A DNA stretch of 64,000 bases from Ophioderma brevispina (lineage: Eukaryota > Echinodermata > Ophiuroidea > Amphilepidida > Ophiodermatidae): positions 51,580 to 115,579 of the forward strand of contig JAMKCH010058139.1 of NCBI GenBank assembly GCA_023653785.1, in the 5' to 3' direction. The translations under genes and the position numbers were made by a program. How positions within the stretch are numbered: the stretch's first letter is position 1; every line of letters starts with the position of its first letter. Of this stretch, positions 11,965-22,142 are shown piece after piece. The notes beneath the pieces are model-generated. The model did no database searches. It was given only the letters and a program-made list of their open reading frames with translations, and was not told where the DNA came from.

Positions 11965-12528
11965 CTAAAGGTGAAAAGTCAGTCAAATTGTGAGTAGCTA
12001 GGTACTATGTTATTACATCATACATCAACAATTTTATTGTAAGAATAAAGAATTCAACTTGCATCTACAACCTTGACCACAAATATTGGCATACTCGGTT
12101 CCACTATACATGACCAGATTCCTACTTGTGTGGTAACTATATCCCAGCTACTCCTATACTGCACAGTACACACTGAGCAATTCACAATGCAGTAGCTGCA
12201 CTACTGAATAGACAGAGCTTCTTTATATCTACTTCACAGTTACTACACTGCTGTTTGGATAGTAGACAAAATGAGGGCGCTATACACTCATTCTCTGTAT
12301 ATCATTTATTACATGGTCAATAGTTCAGCAAATGTCTTTGTCAGGAAATTTTGTGCTTCATGCATGTGTATTCCAATAGGCTTTTATTCTTGTTCTCAAA
12401 TTACATATTGTTTTTACTCTTTTCTCATTTAGAATATTGCTTAGGCAATTTATTAAGTGTTGCAAAGATGTAGAAACCTAGTAGCTTTGATACCTGTGTT
12501 CATATTCTACCTATAACAATACACTTAC

Positions 12529-12696
12529 CGATACCGAAAGTGGTCTCTGAGCACCAAAGATAAGAGATGAGACCTTTGCTATCATTCCCTGTGCTGGTTT
12601 TAATGTGTGGCAAGAGATGGTGTTCTGCATACCTGAACTGTCCATGGTTAGTAGGACTAGCTGATGTGTGGTGGTTGCTAGGATACACCCATATGG
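12529..12696 (-). CDS. NUP133: NUP133, coding exon
   Basis: Minus-strand exon of 168 nt (56 codons), phase 0 at both ends; acceptor TTTACAG, donor GTAAGT. It encodes PYGCILATTTHQLVLL and AQGMIAKVSSLIFG, matching the human segment GGSFILSSSGSQLIRL through GIGRRVSSLFGI in order and spacing. It forms blades of the amino-terminal beta-propeller, which in vertebrates carries the membrane-sensing loop. The reading frame joins the neighbouring exons without a shift. Confidence 0.9.
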
Positions 12697-13451
12697 CTGT
12701 AAAGGATAAGAATACCATGATACACATGGGTTTTCTCTAGAATTTCAACATAGGAATGACCATGGCTCGAAAAAGTCGTGAATTTGGAAGCTCCTCCCTG
12801 GGAAATGCACATGCCTTGCAGGAATTCTGAGCTGATGGAAACTTTTGAATTATAATGAAACTGACTTAAAGTCCCTCTTGCCCTGAAAATATTGAAATTT
12901 GGCAGTGTACCTTTGAAAGAAAGGGCTAAAATGCATTTTTAAGTGAGAGCTAAAAACATGATTTTGTAATCCCCATCAAGTACTGTGTAAAATTAATATT
13001 GGTTGATCAAAGTGGGGCATATCTTCGCTCATAACATCCAAACCAAACATCCTTTAGCTCTAAGATTTCACAGGGTAAATGAGAAAATAGTAGCTTTCTT
13101 CCGATACCAACATTTTGAGTACTTCCGGTAAAATTTGGGGTCTCTGGGAATGAGGCTATTAGCGATTGGACCATGGCCCTCTAAGTATTCTACAATTTTG
13201 TACATGGGAGGATTGGACAAGGCAGCTTCAAGTCAAGCCAATGCCTGAAAGAGGCATCACTGATCAACTGCTCATTACTTGCAACATTCTTCTTTCAAGT
13301 CTATTTCAGACTACAAAGTTTCTACTGTTTTTCCTTAGACAAACTTTTCCAAACATGAAGTTGCAATTGATATTTTATCTGCTAAATCAGTCATTAAAAT
13401 AGGCAGTAAATCTCAGAAATATTCTTAAGTGCTTATTTGATTAATATTTAC

Positions 13452-13676
13452 CTCAAACTGTGTAAGGGAGAAACATTCCTGGCCATCCAACTCGGTGCTC
13501 ACTTCTACATAAGCGCCCTCACTGGCCACTGACGGCCAGTGTCGAATGATTCCCTCTGGTGAAGCAGCCATGACTGAAACACTCTGCCCATCACTAGCTC
13601 CAGGCATCAGACACACCAACTCTGCTTTGTGGGATAGCTCACTTGGTGGAAGGGACAGCTCTTTACAGAATGTTGA
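13452..13676 (-). CDS. NUP133: NUP133, coding exon
   Basis: Minus-strand exon of 225 nt (75 codons), phase 0 at both ends; acceptor TTCCTAG, donor GTAAAT. The product runs STFCKELSLPPSELSH and then VMAASPEGIIRHWPSVASEG. It is collinear with human CKELQLPPSDFHW and [20 protein letters not shown]. The IRHWPS motif is a strong family marker. The exon ends in SLTQFE and continues directly into PYGCIL of the next exon. No frameshift or stop is present. Confidence 0.95.
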
Positions 13677-13718
13677 CTAGGAAGAAATATTGAGATTTCT
13701 TATCGGTTAGGTCATTTA

Positions 13719-14350
13719 GTGACCCTAGGGTAACGATGTAAATATAACCCAGACCCGAAGATTCTCCCGAAACAGCGTAACCAAAATCAAGGTGCCCAAA
13801 AGTATTATAATGAGCATACGCACTTCATTATCATAGTTTTGGGCACCACCATATTTGGTTTACGTATCGTCGTATTTGGAAAATCCTTAATGCATATTTA
13901 TGAACACGCGGTATTTTACGTTCGTCACACTTTAGCGAGTGAAAACAACAATAACAACCGATGCCACATGCTATCACTCGGACTCAAATATCTCTTTTCC
14001 TAAGCAAAATTAACAGGGGTCATCGGGAGAATTTTTGTGCATTAGGAATGCAGGAATCTTTTAGATGCATGGTTTCTTCCATCGATTGATTTTCGCATAA
14101 TTATTGCAGAAAAATCGGTCGATCGGACAATGGAACACTGGGGAATTGCAACATCGATAACATAACGCGCGACGCACAGATTTGTAGGTGCATGTGCTTG
14201 TGCAGTAACAGCGACGACGCGCGGCTGGTTGCGCAACAACAAGGATGGCACGCGAGATGTGAGAGAAATCGGTTACGCTGCTGGCCTATTCAATAACACG
14301 CGCGATTCCCTCTTGGTTTATTATTCCAGCTCTGTGCCCTAGGGTCACTG
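13719..14350. repeat. Possible inverted-end element in a NUP133 intron
   Basis: AGTGACCCTAGGG on the left is matched by CCCTAGGGTCACT on the right. The interior has a hairpin (13776-13864) and a second pair of inverted blocks, TTCTCCCGA and TCGGGAGAA. It contains no frame. The boundaries and class are uncertain. Confidence 0.4.
13776..13864. repeat. Hairpin-forming inverted repeat
   Basis: The left arm CGTAACCAAAATCAAGGTGC and following bases pair with a right arm GGGCACCACCATATTTGGTT, with a short centre near 13815-13822. The arms are about 40 bp, with a few mismatches. Confidence 0.7.
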
Positions 14351-14445
14351 GTGACCCTGATGAATTCAGCAGCCTGTACAGAATAAAGTGTGTGTGATGT
14401 TGCACTTTATTCTGTAAAGACTGCTGAATTCATCAGGCTCACCAG
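14348..14445. repeat. Near-perfect 43-bp-arm hairpin in a NUP133 intron
   Basis: Arms at 14348-14390 and 14403-14445 are reverse complements with very few mismatches, around a 12-base centre TGTGTGATGTTG. The arms begin CTGGTGACCCTGATG and end CATCAGGCTCACCAG. Transcribed with NUP133 it would form a long RNA stem. It may be a miniature fold-back transposon. Confidence 0.85.
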
Positions 14446-14708
14446 GAAGTAGGGTCAGTGGGGCATGACCAGTGGGGCATGGATCATTGAGGTGCATAAT
14501 ACAATATGAGAAAGGCATCAAAATGCTGTAAACTCTCTTTGGATGGCACTTTGAAGTTTGAACCATGTTGAATGATAATCTTTGCATTTATAGACCATTT
14601 AACATCTGATGTCATAGTGTGTTTTATTTACATTTGCTGGAAACACTTCAAAATTCTAGATGGCTGGTACATGGAAGGTGAAAAATTATGCAGACTTTTA
14701 CCAATTAA

Positions 14709-15056
14709 AGGTGCAACAAGCGATTTTGAGGCACCCTAATATTGTGTTATAATAATAATTTCATATAGATTAGACACTCAATAGCTTTCTTACCTTGTAT
14801 TTGGCTACAGAAATGTCTTAAAAGAGAGAAAAACGGCGATTTTGATTTGCTTATATTTCAATATAAAACATAGGCTGAATTTCGTATTTGCTCCTATACG
14901 AAATTAGAAATTTCACATTTTTGTACCAAAGAAACATTTCTCAGCTTAATCCTTTCAGATGGGATATTTTTGATGGAAAGCTTTACATTAGTGCAAAAAA
15001 TCAGAATGTTCACATTTTTAGGGACACCTGTTATGTGAAATCTCTCGTTGCACCTT
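14709..15056. mobile_element. TTAA-type MITE (GTGCAAC family), copy 1, in a NUP133 intron
   Basis: The ends are AGGTGCAACAAGCGATTTTG and, inverted, AAATCTCTCGTTGCACCT, flanked by TTAA at 14705-14708 and 15057-15060. A collinear copy of almost the same length lies at 34923-35271. It contains an internal palindrome around CTCCTATACGAAATTAG. There is no coding potential. The TTAA target and AGG terminus suggest mobilisation by a Kolobok-type transposase. Confidence 0.85.
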
Positions 15057-15174
15057 TTAATGTTAAATTCTGAATTACAAATGTTGAAATACAATTTTGA
15101 CTAGAATTACAGTTTTAGACAGGGCTACTATACATGTTTGAAACAAATTGAAAGAGCAATATGGGTAGGCTCAC

Positions 15175-15278
15175 CTTTGAAACATGAGTCTGTTTGTATC
15201 GCCACACAAACAATCTGCGGCCACACACAATGCAGGCCCATCCAGATTCATCAATTCGAACACTGACATTGGTATTTC
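15175..15278 (-). CDS. NUP133: NUP133, coding exon
   Basis: Minus-strand exon of 104 nt; acceptor TTCTTGCAG, donor GTGAGC. Together with the last base of the upstream exon it encodes RNTNVSVRIDESGWACIVCG and ends THVSK. It is collinear with human [24 protein letters not shown]; the IDExGWAC motif is diagnostic. It ends in phase 0. This is the first blade of the beta-propeller. Confidence 0.95.
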
Positions 15279-15731
15279 CTGCAAGAAAAACATGAAATAG
15301 GAATATGCACTGACAAGTAGGCATGGTCATGATGATAGCATTCATGAAAATGACACTGTGAGATTTGTAGCCCATCCTAATGGCTTCCCCTCGTGATATT
15401 GGCTTCCCCTCATCAAATGCAAGATATTTCTATCAGTAAAAATGTTCATAGATTCATGTTGGTATGGGAGTCGGGCAAACCTTTGGATAAAGTCCACAAG
15501 GTAAAATAAAAAAATATATATCAATGCAGGTAGTGATTTTACTGTGTCTCAGTGGAAATCATCTTGTGAGCACCTCAATAACAAAGTTCAAGCAAAACTC
15601 TACATATGTAAAAAGTGATGGTTACTCCCATATCTGCACAAATCTACAATAACTATAAATCATATTATCTCTGATCCTCCATTTGTTGGATATTTCTACA
15701 AGATGAAGCCAGTGCTCATATTTTTGCTTAA

Positions 15732-16040
15732 AGGGGCATTTCGTGATCCACAGCCTCGTCCCCCCGGCTTACCTAAATTTTTTTTATATCATCTGAACCG
15801 TTAGCCTTAGTAATCCACGTGTGCCCAATCTTACGTGCAAATTCGGTCGCATCTGTAAGAAATTCGCAATTTTGTATTTTGGACAGTAGCCTATGGGACT
15901 GTGGGAAACCGAGTAATTGCTCATAACACAAAACCGCAAGATCGGGATCAGCTCAAATTTTGAGAATAAGCTTTTCTCAAGGATATCTAGTTAGTGATCA
16001 ATGAATAAAATAGAAGGTGCTGGAATCACAAAATGCACCT
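15732..16040. mobile_element. TTAA-type MITE (GGGGCATTT family) in a NUP133 intron
   Basis: The ends are AGGGGCATTTCGTGATCCA and, inverted, GGAATCACAAAATGCACCT, flanked by TTAA (15728-15731, 16041-16044). It is 309 bp without a reading frame. Related ends bound the 48-bp element at 38119-38166. Confidence 0.8.
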
Positions 16041-16139
16041 TTAAACCACAATAGCAAAATAGCAGTCTCAATAACATAATATAAGACTTGCCTTCATATG
16101 TGCATCAAAGCTATATCTTCCTTGAGTCTGTTACATCAG

Positions 16140-16292
16140 GATGATATTTAGTGACCGCAGCATTAAATCGCAAGCTTTGATTGAAAGCGCTTGCATAGGA
16201 GCCTACAGACATGCACGTTTAAAGCCAGTACTTATGTGAGAGAAATACTTGTCTGACCGTGTTGACTTGACTCGTGGAAGCTAAATGCACTA
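16140..16292. repeat. Interspersed repeat, copy 1 of 2
   Basis: Direct-orientation match to 49127-49287. Shared blocks include TGAAAGC, CGTTTAAAGCC, GAGAAATAC and ACTCGTGGAAGCTAAATGCA. Class unknown. Confidence 0.75.
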
Positions 16293-16381
16293 TTATAAAT
16301 GCACTAGATATTTAGTAAAAATTTATAAATCCTTCCTAATAAATATCAAATTTCAAAAAAAATAGTGCTGGTGGAACTTAC

Positions 16382-16515
16382 TGTCTGCTAAGGTCAAAGC
16401 TTCTGAAATGAGGACAGGAAGAGATGGTCCATAGCTTTCCACAGAATAATGTGCTGTCTCCTCAATGATATGAGAGGTCTGTAGTAAAGAACGATTGCCA
16501 ACACTTGCAGGGCTT
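16382..16515 (-). CDS. NUP133: NUP133 (nucleoporin of the nuclear pore Y complex), first exon found
   Basis: NUP133 is a scaffold subunit of the Nup107-160 (Y) complex. Its amino-terminal beta-propeller contacts the nuclear membrane and its helical tail binds Nup107. This minus-strand exon is 134 nt, with acceptor CTTTCAG and donor GTAAGT. It encodes SPASVGNRSLLQTSHIIEET and then SYGPSLPVLISEALTLAD, collinear with human MFPHHSITESVNYDVKTFG, SSLPVKVMEALTLAE. One base at each end is shared with split codons, so at least one upstream exon carrying the start codon and the disordered Ser/Pro-rich amino terminus lies at higher coordinates; it was not recognised. The five exons join in frame without stops, so the gene looks functional in this part. 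Coordinates rest on splice consensus and homology by eye. Confidence 0.9.
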
Positions 16516-16594
16516 CTGAAAGTAGTTAACAAACAGAATACATGTCATCAATCAATCAGCAAATAGCTCGTCTCAAAAACTTAAAAGGTGCTTG

Positions 16595-16930
16595 TTCCGA
16601 ATCCGATTTATGTCTATTGTGTTCTCTATTTGATATGAGAGCCTGGCACTTGCACATACACCCCATCAAGTACCGTGGGAAACAAACTCGCGGTTTTAAT
16701 GGTAGAAGCAATAATGCACATTGCAAAGTCCTATTCAATACTGTGCTAATATTGATGGTTAACCATTAAAACAGTGGTTTTTTGTTTATATCTTGGGAAT
16801 GAAATGGATTTTAGGGCTCAAATTGCAGGACGACAATGAGAAAAATACGGCCTTTCATTTGATATCAAAATCGGTACTACTTCCGGGTAAATCGGGGAGT
16901 CCCAAAGACGATCTCATTTTCTCATCAAGT
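16595..16930. repeat. Interspersed repeat, copy 1 of 2
   Basis: Matches 43795-44085 in direct orientation. Shared blocks include TGATATGAGAGCCTG, CTGTGCTAAT, AAAAATAC.GCCTTTCATTT and CAAAGACGAT. A further weak resemblance is at 13070-13150. Class unknown; the open frames within it differ between copies and are not taken as genes. Confidence 0.7.
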
Positions 16931-17033
16931 CTTCATCAAATAGTAAATTTGTTGTTTCGAAAAAGCATAAAAGATGGCTAATTTCAGCTATCCAACATGG
17001 CCGACTTCAAAGTTGAATTGGTTGGCAAATGTG

Positions 17034-17354
17034 AGATTTTGACCACCACTCATGCTCCTGGAGCATAAGTTGTGGCAACCATTCCAGAGGAGCTATTCAT
17101 TATATTGAGTGCTGATCACAATAGCAGTAGCGATTTATTCCGTACATATTATCAAGGATTGGAATTGCAAATCTGGCACACCGATCCTCGCTGGTCTTGT
17201 GGTTAGGTAGCTGACCTTATGATACAGTGGCTCTCGGTTTCGGATCTCGCTACTGCCTATTTTAAAATATATAAAATTAATTTTCATTATATAGCTGCCC
17301 TTTGAGGTTAGTGAGGGAGACCTGCTCCTGGAGCATGAGTGGTGGTCAAAATCT
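17034..17354. mobile_element. MITE with 30-bp inverted repeats and a tRNA-like core
   Basis: The left end AGATTTTGACCACCACTCAT and the right end ATGAGTGGTGGTCAAAATCT are perfect reverse complements. Each is followed inward by the palindrome TGCTCCTGGAGCA. The 321-bp element carries a tRNA-like segment at 17183-17256. No clear target duplication was seen. Confidence 0.85.
17183..17256 (+). pseudogene. tRNA-like sequence inside the MITE
   Basis: TGGTCTTGTGGTTAGG (17192-17207) matches a pol III A box and D arm; GGTTTCGGATCTC (17236-17248) resembles a B box and T arm. The spacing is compatible with a tRNA promoter. No good acceptor stem is formed and the T loop is altered, so it is a tRNA pseudogene or SINE head rather than a functional tRNA. 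Confidence 0.55.
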
Positions 17355-17397
17355 ACTGCGTGCAATTGTTGAATCTTGCTCATTTGGTTAGTGTAAA

Positions 17398-17595
17398 AGG
17401 CAAATGAACAGCATGGGCAGAATGAGCAAAACGAGCAGAATGAACAGAAAAACAAAATGGGCAGAATAAGCAGAAAAGTAGAATAGCAGATTGAGCAGAG
17501 AAGCAGAAGGGACAGAATGGGCAGAAAAGCAAAATCGACTGAATGGGCAGAAATCAGAATGAGAAGAAAAGCAGAATGGGCAGGCAGAAAGGGCA
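17398..17595. repeat. Degenerate short tandem repeat (AGCAGAATG-like)
   Basis: About 200 bp of purine-rich units of 8-10 bases, GGGCAGAAT and AGCAGAAAA, in loose tandem order. A short stretch of the reverse complement (TTCTGCCCATTCTGC) is at about 20325-20360. Open frames across it are artefacts of composition. Confidence 0.75.
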
Positions 17596-17925
17596 ACATA
17601 GGCGTTGATCCGGGGGTATATATTTTGATGAGAGGGGCTAGTCAATACGATCACCCCCAATGTCGACGCCCGTTTGACCAAAATAATCTCATATTTTTCC
17701 TAATAGTTTTAAAAATGGTAAACGACGCGCTTTGCGCGCACTTTGTTCTACTTACAATTACATTTAACTATTTTATGTTCCAAATGGCAATTTTTAGCGC
17801 GTTTTGCTCGCACATGTACTAGTAACGGATTGTGTCAGTAAACCCTATTTCATTAATAAATTTTCATCAACCACATCCTCCCATGTAAAATGGAATTTAC
17901 GCCACTGAAGGGCAGGATTAAGGTC

Positions 17926-18148
17926 CGTTTATACTTCAATGCACTTGAACGCATTCAAGTGCATTGTAGTGCAGTATTGCAATGCAGCCTACCAAAATCG
18001 TTACTGTAATCACTCGCAGTGTGCAGCAATGCAATGCAGTACTGCAAAAATTTATAAGTTAAATTTATTGACCTGCAGTGACCTGGGTTGACCTGCAGTA
18101 AATCGATTCGATTAGGAGTGCAGCAGAAGTGATGGAACATTGCAGTAA
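17926..18148. repeat. GCAGT-rich MITE fragment
   Basis: The left end GTTTATACTTCAATGCACTT resembles the terminal repeat of the neighbouring element at 18537. The interior is dominated by TGCAGT and ATTGCA motifs. Its right side runs into the SINE at 18150, and no second terminus was found before it. Confidence 0.55.
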
Positions 18149-18149
18149 A

Positions 18150-18537
18150 GGTAATAATAATAATAATAATAATCAAGGTTTATTTTAATCTCAAATCGGG
18201 GCCTGTAGGCCAAATTACTAGAGACTTTACAACTTAATAATTACTAGACAGAAACAATGCAACTTGGAGGCAGCAGCTTAAACAGCGCCATATTGCAACA
18301 TTCAAACACACTACACGAAACACCGCACGGGAAGTGCAAGCTTTCATGGTTCCTTTGCCGATTTCAAATGAACCATGGAGAAAGTGGCATTCAGGTTTTA
18401 ATCAATATCTGTTAAAACAAATCAAATCCCAAATGGAGTTCCCGAATTAAATCCAGCAAGTGGCCCCACTGAGATTCGAACCGAGGACCCTTTGCTCCAG
18501 AGGTAAGCTTGCTAACCGCTAGACCACGCCACTTTCC
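18150..18537 (-). mobile_element. tRNA-derived SINE
   Basis: Read on the minus strand: a 75-nt tRNA-like head (18533-18459), an unrelated body of about 280 bp, and a 3' tail ending in ATTAAAATAAACCTTG followed by (ATT)n at 18173-18150. The head carries an A box TGGTCTAGCGGTTAGC and a B box GGTTCGAATCTC, as pol III transcription requires. A tail of this style is typical of SINEs mobilised by CR1/L2-type LINEs; a fragment of such a LINE lies next to it. Confidence 0.8.
18459..18533 (-). pseudogene. tRNA-like SINE head, Glu(CUC)-like
   Basis: Acceptor halves AGTGGC and GCCACT pair over six bases. The D-arm region TGGTCTAGCGGTTAGC closely resembles tRNA-Glu. The anticodon loop ACCTCTG would read CTC, and the T arm contains GGTTCGAATC. 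The 75-nt length is normal for a tRNA, but the context and imperfect stems show it is the SINE head, not an independent gene. Confidence 0.6.
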
Positions 18538-19140
18538 GTTCATACTTCCACTGCAATTGAGCTTCACTGGCTACCCGTGGAATTTCGCATAAAATTCAAA
18601 CTGGCCATTTTTGCCTTCAAGCATTTCGAAGGTACCTTGCCGTTATACTTGTCATCCGTGCTTTCCACTTACCAACCATCACGTTCACTCCGTTCATCAT
18701 CTGAAAAGTTATTGAAACTTCCACGGGTCAACCTTAAATCAGCTGGTGAACGCTCATTTCATTTCGCTGCGTCAGCTGTTTGGAATTCACTTCCAAACAG
18801 CATTCGCAGTATCCCCAAGCTCCAAGACTTCAAACGTCAGCTTAAACTCACCTTTTTCATCAAGCTTTTCATGGCTCATAGCTGTTTTGTTTGATTTGTA
18901 CGTGTTTATTGTTATGGCGCTCTGAGTTCTCTTGAAGATTTTGCGCCTTATAAGAACTATTTATTATTATTATTAGTGCAGTGCGTTGCATTGCCTTGAT
19001 ATACTGCAATGCAGTACTACAACAAAGTTAATTCGTTTTAACTTGCATTGCATTGGGTTGCATCAAGTTGCAGCAGAAAGTGGTCGTTATATAGGCAGTG
19101 CAGCAGCACTGCAACTGCATTGCAGTGGAAGTATGAACAG
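18537..19140. mobile_element. MITE with GTTCATACTTCCACTGC ends, hosting a LINE insertion
   Basis: The left end CCGTTCATACTTCCACTGCA and the right end TGCAGTGGAAGTATGAACAG are inverted matches. The right part (18977-19140) is rich in GCAGT and GCATT motifs like the fragment at 17926-18148. The 5'-truncated LINE at about 18556-18976 interrupts it just inside the left end. Confidence 0.7.
18556..18976 (+). mobile_element. 5'-truncated CR1/L2-like LINE, 3' end
   Basis: The frame 18556-18894 encodes the end of a non-LTR reverse transcriptase protein. It starts ELHWLPVEFRIKFKLAIFAF, followed by SSVLSTYQPSRSLRSSS and RSFHFAASAVWNSLPNSIR. LHWLPV and the FxxxAxxxWNSLP motif are hallmarks of the conserved carboxy terminus of CR1/L2/Jockey-type ORF2. 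A stop at 18892 is followed by a short 3' UTR and (TTA)n at about 18960-18975, the usual CR1/L2 tail. The catalytic domain is missing, as expected for a 5'-truncated insertion. The short frame is intact, so the insertion may be fairly young. Confidence 0.85.
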
Positions 19141-19144
19141 TAGT

Positions 19145-19790
19145 GCTGTGACGTGTAAACGTTTAACGGAAGGCTCACTACACGTTTAGAAAATTCACTA
19201 CACATTTACACGTCAGCAAACCCTACTAACTTTTTTTCAGTATTATTTTAATTGCTGAAGTCAAATTTTCACCAAAATTACCCGCCGTCAGTGAAAAGTA
19301 AAGTTAACAGTTCCAATGCTTCTTCTAGAAATGGTTTCCGACTTTTACGGAAACAGGGAAATCCCCCGTTTACCAAGACTTTCTTGTACGTGAGTGGAGC
19401 GACTTCGGCATATACACCGCATAACACGACCCCAATTATGTGGTGCTTCCATTACAGAGGGATCTACAAAAAAGGTAAAATGACAGCGCTAATGGAAGCT
19501 CCCACATTGATTCGTCGTTTGAGATCTTTGGGATATTCAACTGCTTTATTTTGGATTAAAACATAACATAGGTAAGTACAAACAACATTTTATGGTTCAA
19601 GATGACATTTATGATCAAATGCAAAGCCGGGTAACCCGATTACGAACGATTTATGGTGCAAGAATTGCATTTGCGTGGAAGCGCCAAATTCGGCAGTCGT
19701 TAACTTGTTATGACCGGTTAAACGTTTAAACGAACGGAAATACAGACAGTGTAAACGGATAGGAAATTAAACGGTAACTCCCAGCTCTAA
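19145..19790. mobile_element. Diverged relative of the hAT element at 825-1873
   Basis: The right part has ACGTTTAAACGAACGGAAAT and AGGAAATTAAACGGTAACTC, matching in inverted order the left end of the element at 825. Its tip, CCAGCTCTA, corresponds to CAGCCCTA. The left boundary and target duplication could not be fixed. The open frame 19252-19566 shows no motif. Confidence 0.45.
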
Positions 19791-22142
19791 TGAACAGACC
19801 TTTAGGAGAGGCGAAGCGCGGTGCGTGAGTAGAAGAAGTTTTAGTGTAGCACTAGCAGAATATACAGCGTTTTTATTTAGAATTTTTTCCTTTCTTCCGC
19901 CAATTTTGTTATATTTTTTATTTGTGTGTTATTGTTGTGTATTTTTTTCCTGAATTTTTTTTAACATGCAATTGGTTTGCTTTTGTTTGTTTTGTTTTTA
20001 ATTTTTGTTTTATTTTAATAATCTTTACTTTATTCTCGGTACTTTTTTCTGAACATGTAGGTGCCAAGTAAGCCTCATATCGCCTATCGTTTGTTTGAGA
20101 ATGTCTCGCAACTGTACCTAAATCTAGAACACGAAGTTGCTATGTTTAAAGGAGTGAATGTATTTTCGTGTGCAATGCATTTTTCCTGTTGACAATCAGG
20201 GGTCCATATATAAGGGAAAAATTTAAAAACTGCCAAGATCTTGTTGAACCCAAACCAAAGTGTTTCCACCCCTGCCGTATTTTACTATTATGCTACCCGG
20301 CTATTCTTCATATTTTTCCATTCTGCCGATTCTGCCCATTCTGCTTTCTGCCGATTCTCTAGCCACCCGGGGGGGGCCACTCTACCTAAACGTGTCATCC
20401 GGAGCAGAAAAACGCGGGAAAGGTGGGTTTTCCACACCGCGCGCGGGACCGCACGCGGACCGCGAAACAGGGTCCACAAAACCAAGCAAAAGGACCAAAA
20501 AGGGGTAGCATTTTCGCACTCATCAAGTCAGCGGTTAGGGTAGCCAATGGCGGATCCGGCTTTGGACCCCTCCTTATATATAAATGCGACAATAACACTT
20601 TAGTAGAAAAAATCCTCTTTAACTCATGATATTTGCAAAATTTTCCGCGCTACGCGCGTTAAAGGAATCCCAGAGACCAGATTGGGTGCAGAGCAGTGGG
20701 CCTATCATTGAGAATGACGATTCCTTTTGTGATTGCCTTAATCACATCATGATTTGAGAGCAAATTGAAGAAATTTCAGATTTAGTGGGGAAATGTGTCA
20801 GTGCCGCGTTAAGGGTATCCTTTTAGAGTTTATCCATGATAAGGGTAGTCTGAATTGAAGGGGGGGAAAGAATCCGCGTTAGGTCAGATCTGAAAGGTCC
20901 TGCTCTAGAAGGATGACAAACACGGAAATGTATGTAAGTGCACCCCCCCCCCCCCGGGCATGTCCATTCTGCAACAATCATTCTAAAGTGTATATCCCTG
21001 GGGTAAGCTCAGATTGCTAGAAATCATTTCTGCAGTGATGCCATATCGTTAAAATTAACTTTTAAGATTTTTAAAAAAAACCAAAAAACATACATTTTTT
21101 GTTTTTATGTTTTGAAATGCTCAGGGTGCAACATTAGTGTGCATTTTTGCATCATATTATAGGAACCTGTTCAGTGGGAACGCACTTTGGTCTAGATAGA
21201 GTAAAAATTTTGCATTATGTGGATGCCAAAAAATAGACATTTAAAATTACACAATAAAATCAGAGTTTGCTCTGGCACACGCTAGCACTATTGTATCATT
21301 TTCACTCAAACAAATTTCTGTTATATGTAACAAATTGTGAAAATAATTATAGGCTTTTTTATATAACATCATATATAGATCCCTGTTATCTGAATGGTTA
21401 AAAGGGGAGGCAGAAATTCAAACTAGCTTCAAGAATTGAACCAAAAAATGGAACTATGCCCGGAAGAGCGGGCATGTCATAAACTATGCCAGGACACATC
21501 TTCTCAGCGTGAAAAAGACTGTCGTAAAATATTTAACTCAGATATTATGAGTGTACATATTGAAGCTGGGTAAGAGATGAATATAAGCACCGTATTTTGT
21601 GTCCTAGTATGTGGGGAGTCTGGCTGCAGTGTAAGTCTAGCTGATACAAAACAGAGCAAGGATGCAATGCTGAATCGCAGCATCAGTTACTACTGACAGT
21701 AGGCATATTCATGCTTTGAGTTGTAGAGAAGAGTCGGAAAGTGAATCAGAGATGCACCTCATAGGGCTAATACCAAAAGGCAGGTAAAAAATACACCGTG
21801 AATTCGAGGCTTATAATTTGACACACTGTGCAATGACGGCCATCTGCAGGCCGTGGAAAATTGGCTGAATTCGGGCTGCAAGGAAAAATTATAAGCATCT
21901 TGCCGACAAAAAAAATGGCAAGAAGTGATTACGGCGATGTTTGGGACTCCAACATCACTTCCTTCCACTTCCTCAACACAAGAAAAGGTGATTGCTAATT
22001 CTTCACAAGTTTGCACCCTAAGTTACAAAAATTGTAAACACTGCATGCAGCCCAGCAATGGCTACACATGACTTGGCATGTGTGTTGCATCCTGGCTTAG
22101 AATGTTCTACCAATCAGATGACAAAAATCTATATATTCGGTA
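19791..22142. other. Unassigned sequence with GC-rich patch
   Basis: T-rich runs at 19860-20060, a GC-rich and CpG-containing patch at 20360-20480, and a run of 13 or so C at 20942-20956. Several overlapping open frames at 20240-20630 cover the GC-rich patch on both strands and are composition shadows. No gene or bounded element is supported. Confidence 0.4.

Noticed and set aside
17517..17822. Frame of 101 codons across the GCAGAAT tract.
   Set aside because: It is mostly tandem-repeat sequence and has counterparts in other frames.
18459..18533. Functional tRNA-Glu gene.
   Set aside because: Stems are imperfect and the sequence is followed by a SINE body and (ATT)n tail, so it is a SINE head.
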